Source of the DNA: Rhodospirillaceae bacterium
GTDB lineage: Bacteria > Pseudomonadota > Alphaproteobacteria > JAEULC01
Direction of reading: 5' to 3'
NCBI GenBank assembly: GCA_023266845.1
Contig: JAHFPH010000020.1
Span: 1-36,711 of the forward strand
Length of the DNA stretch: 36,711 nucleotides
Shown: piece by piece, positions 25,601-31,648 of the stretch
How positions within the stretch are numbered: the first letter of the stretch is position 1
How the letters are laid out: every line of letters begins with the position of its first letter
Notes under the pieces: model-generated
Seen by the model: only the letters and a program-made list of their open reading frames with translations
Databases searched by the model: none
Told to the model about the DNA's origin: nothing
Made by a program: the position numbers and the translations under genes

Positions 25601-25785
25601 TTGGGCCGCGCGCGCACCGCCCGCACCAGGCGCCGCGCGGTCCCAGCGATGCGGTCCAGCGCCTCGGGCGGCAGGGCCGCGCGGTGCAGCAGGGTTTCGA
25701 CCGTGCGCGTCTCGTCGGCGCGATTGAGCGCGCGCAACGCGACGCGAATCCTGTCCGGTTGGGGCGGCGGTTCTGCGAAGATCAC
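22627..25785 (-). CDS. putA: Bifunctional proline dehydrogenase / glutamate-semialdehyde dehydrogenase
   Basis: A 1052-residue PutA that oxidises proline to glutamate in two steps, with FAD in the N-terminal barrel and NAD+ in the C-terminal aldehyde dehydrogenase. The barrel shows VKLSALHPRYEYAKRGRV, VDAEEADRLDLSLDIV, MVRLVKGAYWDSEIKRAQ and the closing RVYAPVGGHEELLAYLVRRL. The aldehyde dehydrogenase shows FACISPWNFPLAIFTGQVAA, GGVAFTGSTEVA and the catalytic Cys839 in GQRCSSLR. There is no ribbon-helix-helix domain, so this short PutA does not repress its own operon, and no PutR-type activator is adjacent. It starts at GTG 25783-25785, only 23 bases from the divergent glycosyltransferase ATG. 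Confidence 0.96.
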   Translation of the reverse strand: MIFAEPPPQPDRIRVALRALNRADETRTVETLLHRAALPPEALDRIAGTARRLVRAVRARPKPGGLDAFLHEYALSSREGIVLMCLAEALLRIPDADTADRLIRDKIGGADWQRHVGHSDSLFVNASTWALMLTGRLVGAEPDKEDWTEVMKRLLTRSGEPVIRTAMTQAMRILGRQFVMGRSIGEALERAEAAERQGYRHSYDMLGEAARTAADAARYMGSYRAAIDAIGRAAQRFNGGAKSVHHAPNISVKLSALHPRYEYAKRGRVLDELAPRLLELAKRARDGGIGLTVDAEEADRLDLSLDIVEAVSGDRSLAGWDGFGLAIQGYQKRCVALIDFLGGMARRHKRRLMVRLVKGAYWDSEIKRAQERGLDGYPVFTRKVSTDVSYIACARALLADAQAFYPCFATHNAHTVATVLELAGKRTDWEFQRLHGMGEALYEEIMGADKLALPCRVYAPVGGHEELLAYLVRRLLENGANTSFVNRLVDEKAPIDGIVADPVAALGRLPQKPHPRIPLPRDLYGAERPNSAGVDLSDPAALVPLAAAMDAATRAGWRAGPIIGGVMRPGQAQKIADPADRRRAVGEVSLADAAVANEALDRARRAQPDWDRIGGGQRAQCLDRAAELMERAGPELMALAVREAGKTIPDALAELREAADYCRYYAARAREDFAAVTPLPGPTGESNRLALRGRGVFACISPWNFPLAIFTGQVAAALAAGNAVAAKPAEQTPLIAARAVELLHRAGVPGDVLHLLPGSGEAVGAALTRDSRIGGVAFTGSTEVARLINKTLAGRAGPIVPLIAETGGQNAMIVDSSALPEQVTADAVLSAFGSAGQRCSSLRVLFVQEEIAPKLLAMLSGAMEELTLGDPGLLATDVGPVIDDDARKTLDDHAQRMAREGTLLMRCKAGPETQHGTFFAPMLVEIPLLSVLEREVFGPILHVIRYKTDKLDNVLEQVNATGYGLTLGIHSRIDETVRYIHDRVRVGNTYVNRSMIGAVVGVQPFGGEGLSGTGPKAGGPRYLHRFATERTLSIDTTAAGGNASLLSLEDAG

Positions 25786-25791
25786 CGGGAC

Positions 25792-25799
25792 AGTATAGT
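25792..25799. promoter_or_regulatory. Overlapping divergent -10 elements, putA / glycosyltransferase
   Basis: The 23-base gap contains AGTATAGT. On the minus strand this reads TATACT (25797-25792), six bases before the putA GTG, with a TTGGGC (25819-25814) 16 bases upstream as a possible -35. On the plus strand it reads TATAGT (25794-25799), nine bases before the glycosyltransferase ATG. Each -10 matches five of six consensus bases. The spacing implies leaderless or nearly leaderless mRNAs. Tentative. Confidence 0.4.
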
Positions 25800-25808
25800 A
25801 CGGCCGGC

Positions 25809-26951
25809 ATGCCGCCCAATCCCCGCCCGAAGCTGATCTACCTGGTCACCGAGGACTGGTATTTCCTGTCGCACCGCCTGCCGATGGCGCGCGCGGCGCG
25901 CGACGCCGGGTTCGAGGTGGTGGTGGCGACGCGCCTTGGCGACGGGCGCGCCGCCATCGAAGCCGAGGGGTTTCGCGTCGCGCCGCTGGATTGGAAGCGC
26001 GGCGGGTGGAACCCCTTCGCCGAGCTTTGCGCCGTGGCGGCGGTCCGCAATCTCTACCGGCGCGAACGCCCCGACATCGTGCATCACGTCGCCATGAAGC
26101 CGGTGCTCGAGGGAAGCCTGGCGGCCTGGCTGGCCGGCGTGCCGACGGCGGTCAACGCGCTGACCGGCCTCGGTTACCTGTTCACCGGCAAACAGGGCCT
26201 CGCGCGGGTGTTGGGTCCGGCGGTACGGTATGCGCTCAAGCTGCTGCTGGGGCGCGGACGGCGCTGGCGCCTGGTCATGCAGAACCCGGACGATCTCGAT
26301 CTGCTGGTTTCGCGCGGCATCGTCGCGCGCGAGCGCGCCGTGCTGATCCCCGGCTCGGGCGTCGATCTCGCCAAGTTCTCTCCTTCGCCCGAGCCGCCGG
26401 GCACGCCCTCCGCCGCCCTGGTCGCGCGCATGCTGTGGGACAAGGGCGTAGGCGAATTGGTCGAGGCGGCGCGGATTTTGAAAAGCCGCGGCATCGCGGT
26501 CCGCGTTCGGCTGGTGGGTCCGCTGGACCAGGAAAACCCGGCGGCGATTCCGCGCGCGACCCTGGAGCAATGGGTTGCGGAAGGCGTCGCGGAATGGACG
26601 GGTCCGGTAAAGGACGTCGCGGGCCTGTGGCGCGAGACCTCCATCGCCGTGCTGCCCTCTTACCGCGAGGGGCTGCCCAAGGCGCTGCTGGAAGCGGCTT
26701 CATGCGGGCGGCCGATGATCGCGGCCGACGTGCCGGGCTGCCGCGAAATAGTCCGGCACGAGGAGACCGGGATTTTGGTTCCGCCGCGCGACCCAAAGGC
26801 GCTGGCCGAGGCCCTGGCGCGCCTCGCCGCGGATCAAGGTCTGCGCCGGCGCCTTGGTGCGGCGGCCCGGAAAACCGCCGAAAAACGCTTTTCCGACAAG
26901 GTGATCGCGGGCGCCACGGTTGAGTTGTACCGCGCATTATCGCGCCGGTAA
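25809..26951 (+). CDS. Glycosyltransferase family 4
   Basis: A 380-residue GT-B enzyme. The N-terminal half begins KLIYLVTEDWYFLSHRLPMA, a signature of the WcaL/PglA-like GT4 group whose members build exopolysaccharide, O-antigen or capsule on the cytoplasmic face of the membrane. The C-terminal half holds the donor-sugar site PSYREGLPKALLEAASCGRP with the E-x7-E pair Glu287 and Glu295, then ADVPGCREIV and TGILVPPRD. No membrane helix is visible. There are no other surface-sugar genes nearby, so it is an orphan within this window; acceptor and donor are unknown. The start overlaps the putA promoter region; the second in-frame ATG is far inside the fold, so 25809 is kept. Confidence 0.9.
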   Translation: MPPNPRPKLIYLVTEDWYFLSHRLPMARAARDAGFEVVVATRLGDGRAAIEAEGFRVAPLDWKRGGWNPFAELCAVAAVRNLYRRERPDIVHHVAMKPVLEGSLAAWLAGVPTAVNALTGLGYLFTGKQGLARVLGPAVRYALKLLLGRGRRWRLVMQNPDDLDLLVSRGIVARERAVLIPGSGVDLAKFSPSPEPPGTPSAALVARMLWDKGVGELVEAARILKSRGIAVRVRLVGPLDQENPAAIPRATLEQWVAEGVAEWTGPVKDVAGLWRETSIAVLPSYREGLPKALLEAASCGRPMIAADVPGCREIVRHEETGILVPPRDPKALAEALARLAADQGLRRRLGAAARKTAEKRFSDKVIAGATVELYRALSRR

Positions 26952-27055
26952 GGATTTATCAATCTTTATGTCGCAAATTTGATTTAAGCACGGGGGGACT
27001 TGTCGGCTGGGGTGGCCGACCGGCCCGGCCGGCCAACCGGAAAGTATTCGATGTC

Positions 27056-27145
27056 ATGATCCAGTTTTTGCAGCGCTTATCGCAGCTCTTCACCATCGTC
27101 ACGGCGATGCTGATGTTCGCCGCGTTCGCCGCCTGGTCTTCCTGA
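27056..27145 (+). CDS. Possible 29-residue membrane peptide
   Basis: ATG 27056 to TGA 27143-27145 encodes a short peptide, MIQFLQRLSQLFTIVTAMLM followed by FAAFAAWSS. It has an amphipathic start and one 18-residue hydrophobic stretch. GGAAAG at 27040-27045 is a fair ribosome site at 10 bases. The 104 bases before it, after the glycosyltransferase stop, are unusually AT-rich for this genome (TTTATCAATCTTTATG, AAATTTGATTTAAGC), as expected for a promoter. It ends two bases before the stop of the convergent thioesterase gene. The peptide could be a genuine small inner-membrane protein; no family is recognised. Confidence 0.35.
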   Translation: MIQFLQRLSQLFTIVTAMLMFAAFAAWSS

Positions 27146-27147
27146 GG

Positions 27148-27624
27148 CTAGATCCGCTTTTTCTTTCCCGGCTTTCTCTCCGCCAATTGCTTCAGGTGGC
27201 GTTGATGCGCCGCCTGGGCCGCCTCGTCGCTGCGATAGCGGAACACCGCCTCGCCGGTGGCTAGCCGCGCGCCCTTGCCGTCCAGCACTTCCGCGCGCGC
27301 GAAGAACAGGCTGCGCCCGCCGCCGGTGCGCCGTCCGATCGCGCGCAGCGTACCTTTGGTGGTGTTGGCGAGGAACGCCGTCGTGATCAGCAGGCTGGCC
27401 GTCAGCCGCGCATGCGTCGTCTTGGACTCGTAACTGCCCGCATAGCCGCAGGCCGCGTCGATCAGCGTCATCATCACCCCGCCATGCACCCGCCCGCTGC
27501 GGTTCAGGTGCTTCGGCTCGATCTTCAGGCGCAGCTCGGCGTAGTTCTTGCGCCAAATGGCGACGCGGAATCCCACGTGCCGACTGAACGTCGCCATCGG
27601 CGCGCTGACCGGACTTTTCCCCAT
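27148..27624 (-). CDS. PaaI-type thioesterase
   Basis: A 158-residue hotdog thioesterase. The hallmark NRSGRVHGGVMMTLIDAACG (41-60) carries the HGG loop and the acid Asp56 of the PaaI group, which hydrolyses phenylacetyl-CoA-like dead-end thioesters. The strand RAIGRRTGGGRSLFFARAEV and the basic tail RKPGKKKRI follow. The open frame runs back to 27789, but a purine-rich GAGGCGGGG precedes ATG 27624, and this gives the usual family length. It diverges from the enoyl-CoA hydratase gene, 105 bases apart, and probably supports the same acyl-CoA pathway by freeing CoA. Confidence 0.82.
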   Translation of the reverse strand: MGKSPVSAPMATFSRHVGFRVAIWRKNYAELRLKIEPKHLNRSGRVHGGVMMTLIDAACGYAGSYESKTTHARLTASLLITTAFLANTTKGTLRAIGRRTGGGRSLFFARAEVLDGKGARLATGEAVFRYRSDEAAQAAHQRHLKQLAERKPGKKKRI

Positions 27625-27729
27625 TGAATCCCCGCCTCGCATCGAAAGGCCGGGAGTGTGTGGGCTGCTGCTTGCGCCGTCAATGCGCCGCGGGCTACCT
27701 ATTCGTCGCGCCAACGAAGGGAGAAACGC

Positions 27730-28515
27730 ATGCCCCACGACTGGATCGCCGTCGAGATCGAGGGTGGCGTCGCCACGCTGACCCTGCAAAACCCGCCGCT
27801 GAACCTGGTGACGCTGGGGTTGACGCGGGAGCTAAGCCAAAAACTGGACGCGCTCGCCGCCGACTCCAAGGCGCGCGTGCTGGTGGTGACGGGCAGCGGT
27901 GAAAAGGCGTTCTGCGCCGGCTCGGACATCTCGGAATTCCGCAACCTGACCGCGCCCGGCGAAGCGGTCGACAAGAAGATGCGGACGGAAAACGCGACCT
28001 ATTCCAAGCTCGACGACTTTCCCAAGCCGACCATCGCGGCGGTCAACGGCCTGGCGTTCGGCGGCGGGCTGGAGCTCGCGGTGTGCTGCGATCTGATCGT
28101 GTGCGAGGAAGGCACGCGGCTCGCCTTGCCCGAGATCAAGCTGGGTGTGTTTCCGGGCAGCGGCGGCACGGTGCGCGTGACGCGGCGCATCGGCGAGGGC
28201 CGCGCCAAGGAGATGATCTTCCTGGGCGAACCGATCTCGGTCGAAACGGCGCTTGCCTGGGGCCTGATCAACCGCATCGCGCCCAAGGGCCAGGCATTGA
28301 AAGCGGCGCGCGAGCTGGCCGCCGTGCTGGCCGAGCGGCCGAACAAGGCGCTGCAGATCGCCAAGAAGGCCGTGGACATGGCGCTGGACATGACCGAGGA
28401 CGAGGCCATCGCCGCGTCGCTGCCGCTCAGCGACCAAGCCTTCACCAGCCGGGACTGCAAGGAAGGCGTGCGCGCCTTCTTCGCCAAGGAAAAACCGCGC
28501 TTCACCCATTCCTGA
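27730..28515 (+). CDS. Enoyl-CoA hydratase/isomerase family protein
   Basis: A 261-residue crotonase. The oxyanion-hole loop KAFCAGSDISEF (59-70) and the second loop AFGGGLELAVCCDLIV are present. Both catalytic glutamates of hydratases are kept: Glu115 (GLELAV) and Glu135 (LPEIKLGVFPGSGGT), 20 residues apart as in rat mitochondrial crotonase. So it should hydrate a 2-enoyl-CoA to a 3-hydroxyacyl-CoA, not merely isomerise. A longer frame starts at 27658, but GGGAGAAACGC just before ATG 27730 fixes the start. The alpha/beta hydrolase gene follows by 10 bases and is surely cotranscribed. Confidence 0.92.
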   Translation: MPHDWIAVEIEGGVATLTLQNPPLNLVTLGLTRELSQKLDALAADSKARVLVVTGSGEKAFCAGSDISEFRNLTAPGEAVDKKMRTENATYSKLDDFPKPTIAAVNGLAFGGGLELAVCCDLIVCEEGTRLALPEIKLGVFPGSGGTVRVTRRIGEGRAKEMIFLGEPISVETALAWGLINRIAPKGQALKAARELAAVLAERPNKALQIAKKAVDMALDMTEDEAIAASLPLSDQAFTSRDCKEGVRAFFAKEKPRFTHS

Positions 28516-28525
28516 CGAGGACGCG

Positions 28526-29317
28526 ATGGCTTTCTGCACGCTGAAAGACGGCGAGAAGCTTTACTATGAAACGCACGGCGATGGACCGCCCTTGGCGCTG
28601 GTGTCGGGCCTGGGCGGCACGCTGGCGTTCTGGAAGCCGCATGTCGCCGCTTTCGCCAGGCGTTTCCGCGTGGTGCTGCACGACCATCGCGGCACCGGCC
28701 AGAGCAGCCGCACGCGCATGGAATACTCGGTCGACCAGATGACCGGCGACCTGGTCCAGCTTTTGGATCTCCTGCGAATCCCCAGAGCGCATTTCGTCGG
28801 CCATTCGACCGGCGGCGCCATCGGCCAGACCATGGCGCTGGATCACCCCAAGCGCCTGGATCGCCTGGTGATCAGCGCGAGCTGGACCGCGGCCGACGAG
28901 TATTTCAACCGGCTGTTCGACTTCCGCTCCGAAGTGCTGCGCAAGTCGGGCGCGCTGCTTTATATGCAGGCGATGGGGTTGTTCGGGGCCGCGCCGGACT
29001 ATCTGCGCGACCACGCGGCCGAATTCGACGCCGAGGAGCGCGCCGCCGCCGAGGCCATGACGCCGGAAATCGTGCTGTCGCGCATCGCCGCGATCCAGCG
29101 CTTCGACCGGCGCGAGGACCTGAAAAAGATCAAGACGCCGACGCTGGTGTTCGGCGTCGAGGACGACCATATCACTCCGGCCTATTACAGCCGCGCGCTG
29201 GCCAAGGCGATCCCGCGGGCGAAACTGGTCATGTTCCGGCATGGCGGGCATTTTTACCCGCGCGCGCATCCCAAGGAGTTTCAGAAGACGATTTTGCAAT
29301 TTTTGACGGCGCGCTAG
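28526..29317 (+). CDS. Alpha/beta hydrolase
   Basis: A 263-residue hydrolase of the 3-oxoadipate enol-lactonase / RutD-like branch. The nucleophile elbow GHSTGG places Ser94, the acid is Asp214 (GVEDDHITP) and the base His242 (RHGGHFYP). The oxyanion loop VSGLGGTLAFWKPH and the HDHRGTGQSS strand are typical. No signal peptide. It lies 10 bases downstream of the enoyl-CoA hydratase gene, so it probably acts on an ester, lactone or thioester of the same pathway. The 3-hydroxyacyl-CoA dehydrogenase gene converges on it across a long palindrome. Confidence 0.87.
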   Translation: MAFCTLKDGEKLYYETHGDGPPLALVSGLGGTLAFWKPHVAAFARRFRVVLHDHRGTGQSSRTRMEYSVDQMTGDLVQLLDLLRIPRAHFVGHSTGGAIGQTMALDHPKRLDRLVISASWTAADEYFNRLFDFRSEVLRKSGALLYMQAMGLFGAAPDYLRDHAAEFDAEERAAAEAMTPEIVLSRIAAIQRFDRREDLKKIKTPTLVFGVEDDHITPAYYSRALAKAIPRAKLVMFRHGGHFYPRAHPKEFQKTILQFLTAR

Positions 29318-29342
29318 CAGTGGTGGCGGGTTTTCATACACA

Positions 29343-29449
29343 TTCGTCATGACCGGGCTTGTCCCGGTTATCCACGTCGTCAGGTCAGAATATCAGTCCG
29401 ACGTGGATGGCCGGGACAGGGCCGTTGGCCCGCCCGGCCATGACGGAAT
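29343..29449. repeat. Long palindromic intergenic repeat
   Basis: Left arm 29343-29379 (TTCGTCATGACCGGGC..., ...GTTATCCACGTCG) pairs with right arm 29399-29449 (CGACGTGGATGGCCGGGACA..., ...GGCCATGACGGAA). The arms match over most of their length; the right arm carries an extra 14-16 bases rich in G and C. The GTCATGRCCGGGC...GTCCCGG...ATCCACG pattern resembles a palindromic element scattered through many alphaproteobacterial genomes. It sits between two convergent genes and could stop transcription in both directions. Confidence 0.7.
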
Positions 29450-29464
29450 AAGAAAGTGACTTCG

Positions 29465-30409
29465 CTATTTCTTTGTTCGGCGAATATCGCGCGGCTTGGG
29501 GCGCGTTCCCGGGCGGTCGGATTTCTGCTGCTGGTTCAGGAAATCGATCAGCGCGTTGAGTCGTCCGGTCACCTGCTCGCGCACCGCCCTGGCGTCGCAA
29601 CCCACCCAGTCGTAGAAGCCCTTGCCGGCGGGAAGCCCAATTTCGCCTCGCGCGACCATCGCCTGCACGTCGGGATTGGGCGTGTTGTCGTGCGCCAGCG
29701 CCGGCACGATGCCGCGCTGCGCGGTCGCGTGCACGGTGAGCCCGCTGATGTCCTTTTGCTGGAGCAACCCGGTGATGCACATGCGCGGACCAAGGGCGAG
29801 TCGCGCGACGTTGTCGACATCCTCGACCGTGCAGGCGCCCGACGAAACCAGATGATAGGCCTCGTGCAAAATGGCGTGCTGGATGCGGTTGAACAGAAAG
29901 CCTATGACCGGCGTGCGCATGACGATCGATTGCTTGCCGGTCTTGGCCATCGCCGCCGCCACGCGGTCGAGCGCACCGGAGCCGGTCTTCGGCCCGGCGA
30001 TCACCTCGACCATCGGAAACACCTCGGCGGGCTGGAAATAATGCGCGCCCAGGAACCGCTCGGGATGTTTCATGCCGGCGAACAGCTTCACCAGATCGAG
30101 GCCCGAGGTGTTGGTGGCGATCAGCGTTGTCGCCGGATACGCCGCCTCAAGCCGCCTGTACAACTCGCGCTTAAGCTCCAATTCCTCGGGGATCGACTCG
30201 ATCACCAGATCGGGCGCGTTTTTCGGCAGATCGGCCGTCGCGCGCACGCCCCTGGGCAGATCGCCGAGCGTGGCCGCCCGGCGGCTCAAGAGCCAGGTCT
30301 CGAACCCACCGGCGGCGAAGCTTTTGGCGATGCCCAGGCCCATCACGCCCGCGCCCGCTATCAACACGCTGCGGATCGACTTGGTTTTGTCGCTGCTTGA
30401 AACGGCCAT
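29465..30409 (-). CDS. 3-hydroxyacyl-CoA dehydrogenase
   Basis: A 314-residue NAD-dependent dehydrogenase with a Rossmann domain (GxGxxG at 19-24 in IAGAGVMGLG) and a C-terminal helical dimerisation domain. The catalytic pair is His123 (GAHYFQPAEVFPMVE) and Glu135, with Asn174 in GFLFNRIQ and the substrate-site Ser/Asn in ATNTSGL, all as in the family. It would oxidise the 3-hydroxyacyl-CoA made by a hydratase such as the one encoded 1.7 kb away. A long frame extends upstream to 31474, but AGGGGAG at 30414-30420 precedes ATG 30409. The Lys/Arg-rich tail after NQQQKSDRPGT is a local extension. Confidence 0.9.
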   Translation of the reverse strand: MAVSSSDKTKSIRSVLIAGAGVMGLGIAKSFAAGGFETWLLSRRAATLGDLPRGVRATADLPKNAPDLVIESIPEELELKRELYRRLEAAYPATTLIATNTSGLDLVKLFAGMKHPERFLGAHYFQPAEVFPMVEVIAGPKTGSGALDRVAAAMAKTGKQSIVMRTPVIGFLFNRIQHAILHEAYHLVSSGACTVEDVDNVARLALGPRMCITGLLQQKDISGLTVHATAQRGIVPALAHDNTPNPDVQAMVARGEIGLPAGKGFYDWVGCDARAVREQVTGRLNALIDFLNQQQKSDRPGTRPKPRDIRRTKK

Positions 30410-30492
30410 ATCGCTCCCCTCGTCACCCCTCGACATGCGCCGAATGCGGCCGGAACCCGCCGAAAACGCGGGCCGGCCGCCTTGAAGCGGCC

Positions 30493-30539
30493 TTGCAGGG
30501 GTGCGAAAATACCCAACATAAACAGTACAAGCCAGTACA
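30493..30539 (+). promoter_or_regulatory. Possible promoter with direct repeats
   Basis: The 144 bases between the dehydrogenase and aldolase starts contain TTGCAG (30493-30498), 18 bases, CATAAA (30517-30522), a weak but acceptable -35/-10 pair. Directly after come two copies of CAGTACA (30523-30529 and 30533-30539), ten bases apart, so on the same face of the helix, where the transcription start would be. This is what a repressor site for the downstream gene might look like. No regulator is encoded nearby. Confidence 0.35.
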
Positions 30540-30553
30540 GAGGGATGGAAGCG

Positions 30554-31519
30554 ATGGGCCGGTTCAAGAGTTACGTCCCGGGCGGCGTCATTCCCGCGAC
30601 GCTGCTGGCGTTCAACCAGGACCTGTCGATCGACGAGGCCGAAACGCGCCGGCATCTCAGGCACGTCGCGGGCGTGAAGGGCCTGTCGGCGATCACGGTC
30701 AACGGCCATTCCTCGGAAGTCCATGCCTGCAATTTCGACGAACAGCGCCGCGTGCTGGCGATCGCGTCCCACGAGGTCGGCGACAAGCTGCCGCTGATCA
30801 ACGGCGTCTATGCCGATGGCAGCATCGAGGCGGCTCGCATCGCCAAAATGGCGCTGGAGGAAGGCGCCTCGGCCCTGCTGGTGTTCCCGCCCAACAGCAT
30901 GTGCATGGGCGGACATTTGCGCCCGGAAATGGCGCTGGCGCATTTCAAGCGCATCGCGGACGCCACCGACCTGCCGATCATCCTTTTCCAATATCCGGCG
31001 TCGATGGGCTTGTGCTATCCGTTCGATACCCTGCTGAAGCTGTTCGAGCAGGTGCCGGCGATCCGCGCCATGAAGGATTGGTGCGCCGATCCGATGCTGC
31101 ACGAAAAGCACATCCACACCCTGCAATCCCTGCCCCGGCCGGTGAACGTGCTGACCACGCACAGCTCGTGGCTGATGTCCTCCCTCGCCATGGGCGCGAA
31201 CGGATTGCTGTCCGGCGCGGGCAGCGTGATCGCCGATCTGCAAGTCGCGCTGTTCCAGGCCGTGCAGGCGAAGGATTTGCGCCGCGCGCAAGGCATCAAC
31301 GAGCGCATCTATCCGCTGCAGCAGGCGTTCTACGCACCGCCGTTCCTCGACATGCACAACCGCATGAAGGAATGCCTGGTCATGCTGGGCCGGCAGAAGC
31401 GCGCCGTGGTGCGCCCGCCGCTGATGAAACTCGGCGACGCCGAGTTGAAGCGCCTGAAGGACGCGCTCAGTCACGCGGCCCTGGGCGAAAACGGCGCCCT
31501 GCCCCAGGCCGCCGAGTGA
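30554..31519 (+). CDS. DHDPS/NAL-family aldolase, variant motif
   Basis: A 321-residue (beta/alpha)8 class I aldolase of the dihydrodipicolinate synthase family. The Schiff-base Lys174 (IRAMKDW) and Tyr147 (FQYPASMG) are present. The usual GTTGE carboxylate-binding loop reads NGHSSEV (50-56), so the two threonines are replaced by serines shifted by a histidine; substrate binding must differ from DapA. Members with such loops act on keto acids or in pathways for aromatic or hydroxy acids. AGAGGG at 30539-30544 fits ATG 30554; another ATG lies three codons upstream. It leads the plus-strand array of catabolic genes but is separated from the next by an inverted repeat pair. Confidence 0.84.
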   Translation: MGRFKSYVPGGVIPATLLAFNQDLSIDEAETRRHLRHVAGVKGLSAITVNGHSSEVHACNFDEQRRVLAIASHEVGDKLPLINGVYADGSIEAARIAKMALEEGASALLVFPPNSMCMGGHLRPEMALAHFKRIADATDLPIILFQYPASMGLCYPFDTLLKLFEQVPAIRAMKDWCADPMLHEKHIHTLQSLPRPVNVLTTHSSWLMSSLAMGANGLLSGAGSVIADLQVALFQAVQAKDLRRAQGINERIYPLQQAFYAPPFLDMHNRMKECLVMLGRQKRAVVRPPLMKLGDAELKRLKDALSHAALGENGALPQAAE

Positions 31520-31549
31520 TGATCATCGTTCCATTCAATCTCAATTGAC

Positions 31550-31620
31550 CCTCGTCCTTCGACAAGCTCAGGACGAGGATTCTGTTTTCCACCTCATCCT
31601 GAGCCTGTCGAAGGATGAGG
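31550..31620. repeat. Inverted pair of REP-like elements
   Basis: Two 29-base units, 31550-31578 (CCTCGTCCTTCGACAAGCTC, then AGGACGAGG) and 31592-31620 (CCTCATCCTGAGCCTGTCGA, then AGGATGAGG), are near-exact reverse complements of each other, and each is itself partly palindromic. They are separated by 13 bases. The sequence is a well-known scattered repeat of alphaproteobacteria. In RNA the pair forms a long stem that may end or stabilise the aldolase transcript. Confidence 0.8.
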
Positions 31621-31648
31621 CAGCCTGAACTCTGGGGACATCGTCTGC

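Noticed and set aside
26952-27055. FNR-, CtrA- or Fur-like boxes in the AT-rich stretch
   Set aside because: TTTATCAATC and TTTGATTTAAG give only half matches with wrong spacing.
30410-31474. Upstream extension of the 3-hydroxyacyl-CoA dehydrogenase frame
   Set aside because: It is antisense to the aldolase gene and has no family resemblance; AGGGGAG marks the shorter start.
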